DNA of 21,963 nt from DATKQI01 sp035532755 (GTDB lineage Bacteria > Pseudomonadota > Alphaproteobacteria > Acetobacterales > Acetobacteraceae): assembly GCA_035532755.1 (NCBI GenBank), contig DATKQI010000030.1, positions 1 to 21,963 of the forward strand. Direction: 5' to 3'. Made by a program: the position numbers and the translations under genes. Under the pieces are notes generated by a model. That model made no database searches, was not told the origin of the DNA, and worked only from the letters and a program-made list of their open reading frames with translations. Below are positions 15,988-21,963 of the stretch, piece after piece. Each line of letters starts with the position of its first letter. Positions within the stretch are counted from its first letter, which is position 1.

Positions 15988-17049
15988 TCAGGCGACATCT
16001 GATCGCAGTACCACACGGCCGGTGATGCGGCCGTCGCGCAGGCGCATCAGGGCGTCGTTGGCCTGGGCCTGGGGCACGGTGGCCACGGGCAGGGCGGACA
16101 GTTTGCCGGATTGGGCGAGGGCGACGAGTTCGCGCAGGTCGGCCGGCGTGCCGACGTAGCTGCCCTGGATGGTCAGCGCGCGGATGGCCATCAGCGGCAG
16201 CGGCACGGTCAGGTCGCCGCCGAACAGGCCCACTTGCACCAGCTTCCCGCCCTTGCGCAGCGCGTCGAAGGCGAAGCGCGCGGTGGCGGTGCCGTTCACG
16301 AGATCGACCACCGCCAGCACGGGGCCGCCGCAGGCGTCGAGGATGCGCTGCGTCACGCCTTCGCCGGTGCCATCGACGGTTTTCGTCGCCCCGGCCTGCA
16401 TCGCCGCCGCCCGCTTCTCCGCGCTGACGTCGACGACGACGATATTGCCATGCCCCAGCGCCTTCAGCACGGCGATGGCATTCATCCCGAGCCCGCCGGC
16501 GCCGACCACCACCACCGCCTCGCCGGCCGCGATGGGCATGATCTTCCTGATCGCCGAATAGACGGTAATGCCCGAGCACGCATAGGTGGCCGCGACCGCC
16601 GGATCGATCGTGCCGGGATCGACCAGATGGCGCGGATGCGGCGCCACCACATGGCTGCCGTAGCCGCCGTTCTGGTACACGCCGATCGAGCGGGGCGTGA
16701 GGCACATGTTGTCCTGCTCGCCCGTGCACGCCGCGCATGTGCCGCAGCCGACCCAGGGATAGACGATGCGCAGATCGCCCACCTTCACCCCGCGCGCCTC
16801 CGGCCCCAGCTTCGCCACGCGCCCGACGATCTCGTGCCCCATGGCGAGCGGCAGCACCACGCCGCGATCCTTCAGCGACATCCTCTTCCCGCCGCCGAGA
16901 TCGTAGAAGCCTTCCCAGATATGCAGGTCCGAATGGCACACGCCGCAATGCGTGACCTCCAGCAGCACCTGCGTGCCGGTGGGCTCCGGCGTCGGCAGTT
17001 CGATCTGCTGCAGCGGCTTCCCGTTCTCGACCACGACCCAGGCGCGCAT
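15988..17049 (-). CDS. Zinc-dependent alcohol dehydrogenase (NAD, AdhP-like)
   Basis: A 353-residue medium-chain alcohol dehydrogenase. The catalytic zinc site shows Cys38 (CGVCHSD), His72-Glu73 (GHEIVG) and Cys158 (YACSGITVYSA). The structural zinc lobe has Cys102, Cys105, Cys108 and Cys116. The Rossmann motif VGAGGLGMNA and an Asp at the end of strand 2 (VVVDVSAEK) indicate NAD. CHSD with Cys as third ligand points to primary alcohol/aldehyde interconversion, unlike the sorbitol-type enzyme at 1480-2541. The ATG at 17049 (MRAWVV) has GGAGGGAA upstream. A TTGACG element at 17103-17108 on the minus strand may be its -35. The last 12 codons lie inside the inverted repeat and use codons rare in the gene (GTA, CGA, TCA). 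Confidence 0.92.
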   Translation of the reverse strand: MRAWVVVENGKPLQQIELPTPEPTGTQVLLEVTHCGVCHSDLHIWEGFYDLGGGKRMSLKDRGVVLPLAMGHEIVGRVAKLGPEARGVKVGDLRIVYPWVGCGTCAACTGEQDNMCLTPRSIGVYQNGGYGSHVVAPHPRHLVDPGTIDPAVAATYACSGITVYSAIRKIMPIAAGEAVVVVGAGGLGMNAIAVLKALGHGNIVVVDVSAEKRAAAMQAGATKTVDGTGEGVTQRILDACGGPVLAVVDLVNGTATARFAFDALRKGGKLVQVGLFGGDLTVPLPLMAIRALTIQGSYVGTPADLRELVALAQSGKLSALPVATVPQAQANDALMRLRDGRITGRVVLRSDVA

Positions 17050-17169
17050 CGTTCCCTCCATCCTTTTTCGTGCGCGCGATGGGACACCCGCGCACGCCAC
17101 AACGTCAAGCGAGGTTGCCGCGCGGCGGGCGGGGTGGTGTGATCGCAGCGAAGCAACGGGGAAACGCGC

Positions 17170-18099
17170 ATGACGAAAGTGGCCGTGATCGGCGCCGGGC
17201 TGATCGGGCGTGCCTGGGCGATCGTGTTCGCCCGCGCGGGGTTCGAGGTCGCGCTATGGGACAGCGCGCCGGAGGCATCCGACGCGGCCCTGCGCTTCAT
17301 CGCCGAACGGCTGCCGGAACTGCGCGCGGCGAAGCTGCTGCCGGACCGTGTGGAAACCGTGCTCGACCGCATCGCCCCCTGCCCCACGCTGGAAGCCGCG
17401 CTGGCGGGCGCCACCTACGTGCAGGAAAGCGGCCCGGAGCGGGTGGAGGCGAAGCGGGACCTGTTCGCCGCACTCGACCGCCTCGCCCCGCCGGACGCGA
17501 TCCTCGCCAGCTCCACCAGCGGCATCCCCGCGAGCGAATTCACCGGCAACCTGCGCGGGCGGGAGCGCTGCCTCGTCGCCCACCCGGTGAACCCGCCCTA
17601 CCTCGCCCCGGTGGTGGAACTCTGCCCCGCGCCCTGGACATCCGAGGCGACCATGCAGCGCGCCAAGGCGCTGATGATCGAGGCCGGCCAGGTGCCGGCG
17701 GTGCTCACGCGCGAGATCCAGGGCTTCGTGCTGAACCGATTGCAGATCGCCCTGGTGTCGGAGGCCTTTCGCCTGATCGACGCCGGCATCGTCTCGATGG
17801 CGGACCTCGATGCCACGGTGAAGCACGGCCTCGGCCTGCGCTGGAGCTTCATGGGCCCGTTCGAAACCATCGACCTGAACGCGCCGGAGGGCCTCGCCGA
17901 CTACTGCGCCCGCTACGGCCAGCTCTACGCCGACCTCCAGCAGCAGATGCCCCCGCATGAATGGACGCCCGAGTTGGTCGCACAGCTCGACGCCGCCCGG
18001 CGCGCCGCACTGCCGGCGGAGGCGCTGGGCGGCCGCACGGAATGGCGAGACCGGCGCCTGATGGGCCTGCTGGCACATCAGGCGAACGAGCCCGACTGA
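17170..18099 (+). CDS. 3-hydroxyacyl-CoA dehydrogenase-family oxidoreductase (lambda-crystallin/L-gulonate 3-dehydrogenase-like)
   Basis: A 309-residue NAD-dependent dehydrogenase. It begins with VAVIGAGLIGRAWAIVFARAGFEVALWD (dinucleotide motif GAGLIG at 8-13 and Asp31 for NAD). The catalytic region is LVAHPVNPPYLAPVVE with His138 and Glu150; the preceding SSTSG (114-118) and Asn189 in GFVLNR complete the active-site set. HPVNPPY, in place of the HFFNP of fatty-acid enzymes, and the single C-terminal domain are those of the CRYL1/L-gulonate 3-dehydrogenase and carnitine dehydrogenase group. The substrate is probably a small 3-hydroxy acid or carnitine-like compound. The ATG follows ACGGGGAAA. 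It diverges from the alcohol dehydrogenase and precedes the ABC exporter by 81 bp, which holds only a five-pair hairpin (GCGCC, CTCA, GGCGC). Confidence 0.88.
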   Translation: MTKVAVIGAGLIGRAWAIVFARAGFEVALWDSAPEASDAALRFIAERLPELRAAKLLPDRVETVLDRIAPCPTLEAALAGATYVQESGPERVEAKRDLFAALDRLAPPDAILASSTSGIPASEFTGNLRGRERCLVAHPVNPPYLAPVVELCPAPWTSEATMQRAKALMIEAGQVPAVLTREIQGFVLNRLQIALVSEAFRLIDAGIVSMADLDATVKHGLGLRWSFMGPFETIDLNAPEGLADYCARYGQLYADLQQQMPPHEWTPELVAQLDAARRAALPAEALGGRTEWRDRRLMGLLAHQANEPD

Positions 18100-18180
18100 G
18101 CACACCGGTTGCGGTTCTGTGCCGCGACACCAGTTTCGGCTACGAAGCGCCCTCAGGCGCCGACAACTGAACGAGCCCCC

Positions 18181-19113
18181 ATGATCATGCCGCCCATCAT
18201 TTCCGTTTCAGGTCTCTTCAAGACCTACGCCAGCGGATTCCACGCCCTGGAGGACGTGAGCCTTGAAATCCGCCGCGGTGAGATCTTCGCCCTGCTCGGC
18301 CCCAACGGCGCGGGGAAAACCACGCTGATCAGCATCATTTGCGGGCTTGTTCGGCCAAGCCAGGGCAGCGTGCTGGTGGACGGGCACGACATCGTCACCG
18401 CCTATCGCGCCGCGCGGTCCCGCATCGGGCTCGTTCCGCAGGAGCTGACGACGGATGCGTTCGAAACCGTCTGGGCCACCGTCAGCTTCAGCCGGGGCCT
18501 GTTCGGCAAATCCCCCAACCCCGCCCATATCGAGAAGACGCTGAAAGACCTGTCCCTGTGGGACAAGAAAGACAGCAAGATCATGACGCTCTCGGGCGGC
18601 ATGAAGCGGCGCGTCCTGATCGCCAAGGCCCTGGCGCACGAGCCGCAGATCCTGTTCCTCGACGAACCCACCGCCGGCGTCGATGTCGAGCTGCGGCGGG
18701 ACATGTGGCGGCTGGTGCGCGCCCTTTGCGCCTCCGGCGTCACCGTCATCCTCACCACCCATTATATCGACGAAGCCGAGGAAATGGCGGACAGGATCGG
18801 CGTCATCAGCAAGGGCAGGATCATCCTGGTGGAGGAGAAGGCCGCGCTGATGCGCAAGCTCGGCAGAAAGCAGTTGATGCTCCAGTTGCAGGCCAGGCTC
18901 GCCGGCATCCCGCCCGCGCTTGGCGCCTACCCGCTTGAACTCTCGGCTGACGGCAACGCGCTCACCTACACCTACGATACGCAGGCCGAGCGCACGGGGA
19001 TCGCCTCCCTGCTGAAGGCGCTTGTCGATGCCGGAATTCGGTTCAAGGATTTGCAGACGAGCCAGAGCTCGCTCGAAGACATTTTCGTGACGCTGGTGAA
19101 GGAAGGCCAATGA
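18181..19113 (+). CDS. ABC-2-type exporter ATP-binding subunit (YadG/NodI/DrrA-like)
   Basis: A 310-residue ATPase. Motifs: Walker A GPNGAGKT (40-47), Q-loop VPQE near 85-88, signature LSGGM (137-141), Walker B LFLDEP (158-163), D-loop AGVD, switch His194. A C-terminal extension of about 90 residues, ending LEDIFVTLV, is typical of the exporter class. The start is the ATG at 18181, with poor ribosome complementarity; a second ATG two codons later is possible. Its stop overlaps the permease start in ATGA. ATPase plus one six-helix permease is the full set for this class; cargo is unknown, with lipids, polysaccharides or drugs all possible. Confidence 0.92.
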   Translation: MIMPPIISVSGLFKTYASGFHALEDVSLEIRRGEIFALLGPNGAGKTTLISIICGLVRPSQGSVLVDGHDIVTAYRAARSRIGLVPQELTTDAFETVWATVSFSRGLFGKSPNPAHIEKTLKDLSLWDKKDSKIMTLSGGMKRRVLIAKALAHEPQILFLDEPTAGVDVELRRDMWRLVRALCASGVTVILTTHYIDEAEEMADRIGVISKGRIILVEEKAALMRKLGRKQLMLQLQARLAGIPPALGAYPLELSADGNALTYTYDTQAERTGIASLLKALVDAGIRFKDLQTSQSSLEDIFVTLVKEGQ

Positions 19114-19871
19114 ACCTCCATGCGGTTCGCGCGATCTACCTGTTCGAGATGGCGCGGGCGTGGCGCACGCTGCTGCAAAGCATCATCGCCCCGGTCGTCT
19201 CCACATCGCTGTATTTCGTGGTGTTCGGCGCGGCCATCGGCGGGCGCATCCACCAGGTCGGCGGCGTCAGCTATGGCGCTTTCATCGTTCCGGGGCTGAT
19301 CATGCTGTCGCTGCTGACGCAGAGCATCTCCAACGCCTCGTTCGGCATCTATTTCCCGAAGTTCGTCGGCACGATCTATGAAATCCTCTCCGCACCGGTC
19401 TCGTACCTGGAAATCGTGGTCAGCTATGTCGGCGCCGCCGCCACCAAATCGATCATCCTCGGCCTCATCATCCTCGCCACGGCGGATCTCTTCGTCCCGC
19501 TCCGGATCATGCACCCTTTGTGGATGATCGCCTTCCTGGTACTCACGGCCGTCACCTTCAGTCTGTTCGGCTTCATCATCGGCATCTGGGCGGACGGGTT
19601 CGAGAAGCTGCAGCTCGTGCCCCTGCTCATCATCACGCCGCTGACCTTCCTGGGCGGCAGCTTCTACTCCATCTCCATGCTGCCGCCGTTCTGGCAGAAA
19701 GTTGCGCTGTTCAATCCGGTGGTTTACCTCGTCAGCGGTTTTCGCTGGAGCTTCTACAACGCCGCCGATGTCAGCGTGGGCATCAGCCTGGCGATGACCC
19801 TGGTGATCCTCGCCATATGCCTCGCGATCGTCGCCTGGATCTTCAAGACGGGCTATCGGCTCAAGACCTAG
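19110..19871 (+). CDS. ABC-2-type transporter permease (YadH/NodJ-like)
   Basis: A 253-residue inner-membrane protein with six predicted helices. The N-terminal amphipathic region is followed by TLLQSIIAPVVSTSLYFVVFG, and the ABC-2 signature lies in the C-terminal half (TPLTFLGGSFYSISMLPPFWQ, then NPVVYLVSGFRWSFY). Its ATG is inside the stop of the ATPase gene, with GGAAGG five bases upstream, so the two are translationally coupled and form one exporter. The next gene is 57 bp on with its own ribosome site and is probably unrelated in function. Confidence 0.92.
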   Translation: MNLHAVRAIYLFEMARAWRTLLQSIIAPVVSTSLYFVVFGAAIGGRIHQVGGVSYGAFIVPGLIMLSLLTQSISNASFGIYFPKFVGTIYEILSAPVSYLEIVVSYVGAAATKSIILGLIILATADLFVPLRIMHPLWMIAFLVLTAVTFSLFGFIIGIWADGFEKLQLVPLLIITPLTFLGGSFYSISMLPPFWQKVALFNPVVYLVSGFRWSFYNAADVSVGISLAMTLVILAICLAIVAWIFKTGYRLKT

Positions 19872-19928
19872 CGCCTCCCGTCACCAACGGGGGGCTTCGA
19901 AACAGAACAATAAACTCGGGAGGCTCAT

Positions 19929-21218
19929 ATGGCGGCATCGCGCTATCACAAGGACCGGATCGGCAATCACGTATTGCAGCCGGAAACGCTGATGCTCGGC
20001 TACGGCTACGATCCCGCCCTGTCGGAGGGCGCGGTGAAGCCGCCGGTCTTCCTGACCTCGACCTTCGTCTTCCGCAGCGCCGAGGAAGGCCGCGATTTCT
20101 TCGACTACACCGCCGGCCGCCGCATTCCCCCGGCGGGCGCCGAAGGCGGGCTGGTGTATTCCCGCTTCAACCATCCCAACAGCGAGATCGTGGAAGACCG
20201 GCTCGCGATCTTCGAGGGGGCGGAGGCCGGCATCATCTTCTCCAGTGGCATGTCCGCCATCGCCACCACCCTGCTCACGCATGTGCGCCCTGGGGACGTG
20301 GTGCTGCACAGCCAGCCGCTCTACGGCGGCACGGAAACGCTGCTGGCGCGCACGCTGCACCCGTTCGGCGTCGGCTCCGAAGGCTTCGCCGATGGCATCG
20401 ACGGGGCGGTGGTGCGCGCGGCGGCCGATGCGGCGCTGGCGAAGGGGCGGATATCCGTCATCCTCGTGGAATCGCCCTCGAACCCGATGAACACCCTGGT
20501 CGACCTCGCGCAGCTGCGCACGGTCGCCGAGGAGATCGCGCCGCGCCAGGGCGGCCTGCGCCCGGTGATCCTGTGCGACAATACGCTGCTTGGGCCGGTC
20601 TTCCAGAAGCCGCTGCGGCACGGCGTGGACATCGTTCTGTATTCGCTGACCAAATACGTCGGCGGCCACTCGGACCTCGTCGCCGGCGCCGCGCTGGGCA
20701 GCCGCGCGCAGATGCAGGCCATCCGCCAGTTGCGCGGTGCCATCGGCACGCAGCTCGATCCGCATTCGGCCTGGATGCTGTCCCGCTCCCTGGAAACGCT
20801 GTCGCTGCGGATGAACGCCGCCTGCCGCAACGCCGAAACCGTGACACGCTTCCTCGCCGCCCACCCGAACGTCGCCCGCGTCTACTACCCCGCGCTTCTG
20901 GCGGAATCAGACCCCGCCCGCGCGGTGTTCGAACGCCAATGCACCGGCGCCGGCACCACCTTCTCGTTCGACGTGAAGGGCGGCGAGGCCGAGGCGTTCA
21001 CGGTGCTGAACGCATTGCAGGTGTTCAAGCTCGCCGTCAGCCTCGGCGGCACGGAATCCCTCGTCTGCCATCCCGCCAGCACCGTGCACTCCGGGGTTCC
21101 CCGTGAAACCCGCGAACGCCTGGGCATCTCGGACGCCACCATCCGCGTCTCCGTCGGGATCGAGCACGTGGATGATATCGTTGCCGATCTGACGCAGGCG
21201 CTGGCCAGGATCGGGTAA
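19929..21218 (+). CDS. Cystathionine gamma-synthase-family PLP-dependent enzyme
   Basis: A 429-residue Cys/Met-metabolism PLP enzyme. Cofactor residues seen are Tyr77-Arg79 in VYSRFNHPN, SSGMSA at 105-110, Tyr132 in QPLYGGTE, Asp217 in CDNT and Lys242 in SLTKYVGGHSD, the Schiff-base lysine. The C-terminal SLGGTESLVCHPAST segment binds the substrate carboxylate. Compared with MetB or MetC it has an N-terminal extension and an insert FDYTAGRRIPPAGAEGG around 58-74, placing it in the divergent 'cystathionine gamma-synthase family' subgroup whose exact reaction (gamma-synthase, gamma-lyase or methionine gamma-lyase) cannot be told from sequence. A GGGAGG ribosome site lies six bases before the ATG. 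Confidence 0.88.
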   Translation: MAASRYHKDRIGNHVLQPETLMLGYGYDPALSEGAVKPPVFLTSTFVFRSAEEGRDFFDYTAGRRIPPAGAEGGLVYSRFNHPNSEIVEDRLAIFEGAEAGIIFSSGMSAIATTLLTHVRPGDVVLHSQPLYGGTETLLARTLHPFGVGSEGFADGIDGAVVRAAADAALAKGRISVILVESPSNPMNTLVDLAQLRTVAEEIAPRQGGLRPVILCDNTLLGPVFQKPLRHGVDIVLYSLTKYVGGHSDLVAGAALGSRAQMQAIRQLRGAIGTQLDPHSAWMLSRSLETLSLRMNAACRNAETVTRFLAAHPNVARVYYPALLAESDPARAVFERQCTGAGTTFSFDVKGGEAEAFTVLNALQVFKLAVSLGGTESLVCHPASTVHSGVPRETRERLGISDATIRVSVGIEHVDDIVADLTQALARIG

Positions 21219-21238
21219 TCGCGTTTTCTCGTGCGGCG

Positions 21239-21901
21239 TCAGAACGTGCAACACGCGCGCGACACGCCGTCGTCGAGAAGTGCATCGCTCAGGGAGCGAC
21301 CCGCCTGGTAGGCGTCGGACACTGCCACCACAGTCATTCCAGGATGTTTGCGCTGCCAGTCGCAGGCCGCGTCGTGGGAGGCGAAGAAGCGGCCGGGGTT
21401 GCAGAAGTCGGCGCGGACGGAGCTTACCTGTTCCGGGGTGACGATCGAGACGACGGCGGTGGCGGGGTCGAGAGCGATGACGCCCACAGCCGGATCGACG
21501 ATGAGACGCACCAGAACGCCGGTAGCGGCACAAGGCGATTCGACATGGGCTGCGCGACCGATCACCGCAGGAAAGAACAGCGTGTCCAGCGCGCACCATG
21601 TGTACAGCTGCTTGCCATCAGCGATGAACCGGTGCGGCGTGGGCCGCAGCGTGAGCCCATAGCCCACGATACGGCCCTGCTCGTCGTACTCGGTGTCGGG
21701 CCAGCCAGCCACCGTGCGTTGCACCTCATCGGCAGGATGGCCCACGGCAGCCGCGAGTCGGGCGATGGCAACCGGCTGGCCGCTGGCGAGCAGTCGCAAC
21801 AGCACGCGGTAGAGGCCGGGTGAGGTGAGAGCGCTTCCGACCTGGCTGACGGTGGCGACCAGCCGATCCGTCAGGGCTGCAGATGCGTCGTTGGCGGGCA
21901 T
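21239..21901 (-). CDS. merB: Organomercurial lyase MerB
   Basis: A 220-residue alkylmercury lyase that breaks the carbon-mercury bond of methyl- and phenylmercury and passes Hg(II) to mercuric reductase. The active-site set is intact: Cys103 and Asp106 in YTWCALDTLFFPAVIGR and Cys167 in VRADFCNPGRFFAS. The substrate-pocket VESPCAATG (Cys124) and the N-terminal winged-helix region with GYGLTLRPTPHRF are also present. The length is close to the usual 210-220. It ends in ACCTF, a cysteine pair not essential to the known mechanism. The ATG at 21901 has AAGGA about nine bases upstream. It starts 22 bases after the merA stop, so it is the distal gene of a mer operon. Confidence 0.93.
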   Translation of the reverse strand: MPANDASAALTDRLVATVSQVGSALTSPGLYRVLLRLLASGQPVAIARLAAAVGHPADEVQRTVAGWPDTEYDEQGRIVGYGLTLRPTPHRFIADGKQLYTWCALDTLFFPAVIGRAAHVESPCAATGVLVRLIVDPAVGVIALDPATAVVSIVTPEQVSSVRADFCNPGRFFASHDAACDWQRKHPGMTVVAVSDAYQAGRSLSDALLDDGVSRACCTF

Positions 21902-21923
21902 TTGGGGGTTTCCTTCTCAATAA

Positions 21924-21963
21924 TCATCCCGCACAGCAGGAGAGCCTGGCGATATCCTTCTCG
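21924..21963 (-). CDS. merA: Mercuric reductase MerA, C-terminal end (partial)
   Basis: Only the last 12 codons and the TGA stop are inside the window, encoding EKDIARLSCCAG. The ending SCCAG with vicinal cysteines is the diagnostic MerA C-terminus, which collects Hg(II) and delivers it to the flavin active site. Position directly upstream of merB supports the call. The rest of the gene continues beyond the right edge. Confidence 0.8.
   Translation of the reverse strand, partial: EKDIARLSCCAG

Larger units (their letters stand above)
15718..16023. repeat. 306-bp imperfect inverted repeat between convergent genes
   Basis: Left arm 15718-15853 and right arm 15885-16023 are inverted copies separated by a 31-bp centre. 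The outer 41 bases agree at 39 positions (15718-15758 against 15983-16023). The inner 19 bases agree perfectly (15835-15853 against 15885-15903). The middle has drifted but keeps the same layout: an AGGAAG-type spacer, hairpin 1, ACCCC, hairpin 2, then an AT-richer link. Outer ends of both arms are dehydrogenase 3' coding sequence; the right one is the functional gene end. There are no transposase gene, target duplication or ordinary IS ends, so it reads as an inverted duplication of a gene end plus its intergenic repeat. Confidence 0.85.

Noticed and set aside
15784..16002. 72-codon open frame inside the inverted repeat
   Set aside because: It runs through the hairpins and centre of the repeat, has no ribosome site and its sequence simply follows the repeat; such frames in intergenic repeats are commonly mis-annotated as hypothetical proteins.
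15718..16023. Insertion sequence or MITE
   Set aside because: Outer ends are native dehydrogenase coding sequence, there is no target-site duplication or transposase, and arm divergence is uneven; an inverted duplication explains it better, though a repeat family is not excluded.

Overview
The window is GC-rich, densely packed chromosomal DNA from what is most likely an alphaproteobacterium. The codon bias, gene families and hairpin-rich intergenic repeat would suit Acetobacteraceae/Rhodospirillales, but this is inferred from style rather than from a marker gene. I see no rRNA, tRNA, CRISPR array, transposase or integrase.

Layout, left to right. (1) 1-3810: a carbohydrate/polyol uptake locus. 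A sorbitol-dehydrogenase-like zinc enzyme and a family 1 solute-binding protein run leftward. A MalK/UgpC-type ATPase is divergent, across a short AT-rich control region with a promoter and a small palindrome. The permease genes would lie beyond the left edge. (2) 3785-6677: a leftward operon of an M20 metallopeptidase, a small mannose-6-phosphate-isomerase-type cupin and an Ldh2/malate-dehydrogenase-family oxidoreductase, the last two translationally coupled. (3) 6769-11809: a complete tripartite drug-efflux system. It has a TetR repressor, a divergent EmrA-like adaptor, a 14-helix EmrB/QacA pump and a NodT-type outer-membrane lipoprotein; a 19-bp perfect palindrome sits just downstream of the predicted adaptor promoter. 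(4) 11811-12851: a zinc-free NADP-dependent medium-chain reductase. (5) 13011-14741: an FtrABC-type ferrous iron uptake cluster with a possible Fur box but no FtrD polyferredoxin beside it. (6) 14855-17049: an ETHE1/Blh-type metallo-beta-lactamase-fold protein and a zinc alcohol dehydrogenase. They converge on a 306-bp imperfect inverted repeat whose arms carry the same two hairpins and whose left arm ends in a duplicated scrap of the dehydrogenase 3' end. (7) 17170-19871: a lambda-crystallin/gulonate-dehydrogenase-like enzyme, then an ABC-2 exporter (ATPase plus permease). (8) 19929-21218: a cystathionine gamma-synthase-family PLP enzyme. (9) 21239-21963: organomercurial lyase MerB preceded by the last 12 codons of mercuric reductase MerA, so the window stops inside a mer operon.

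Most genes belong to well-known families. The strongest unexplained structure is the inverted duplication at 15718-16023. Its two arms have diverged in sequence while their hairpins stayed paired through matched changes. Secondary points of interest are the TetR operator arrangement, the reduced Ftr system, a low-complexity insert in the outer-membrane factor and a C-terminal cysteine pair on MerB.
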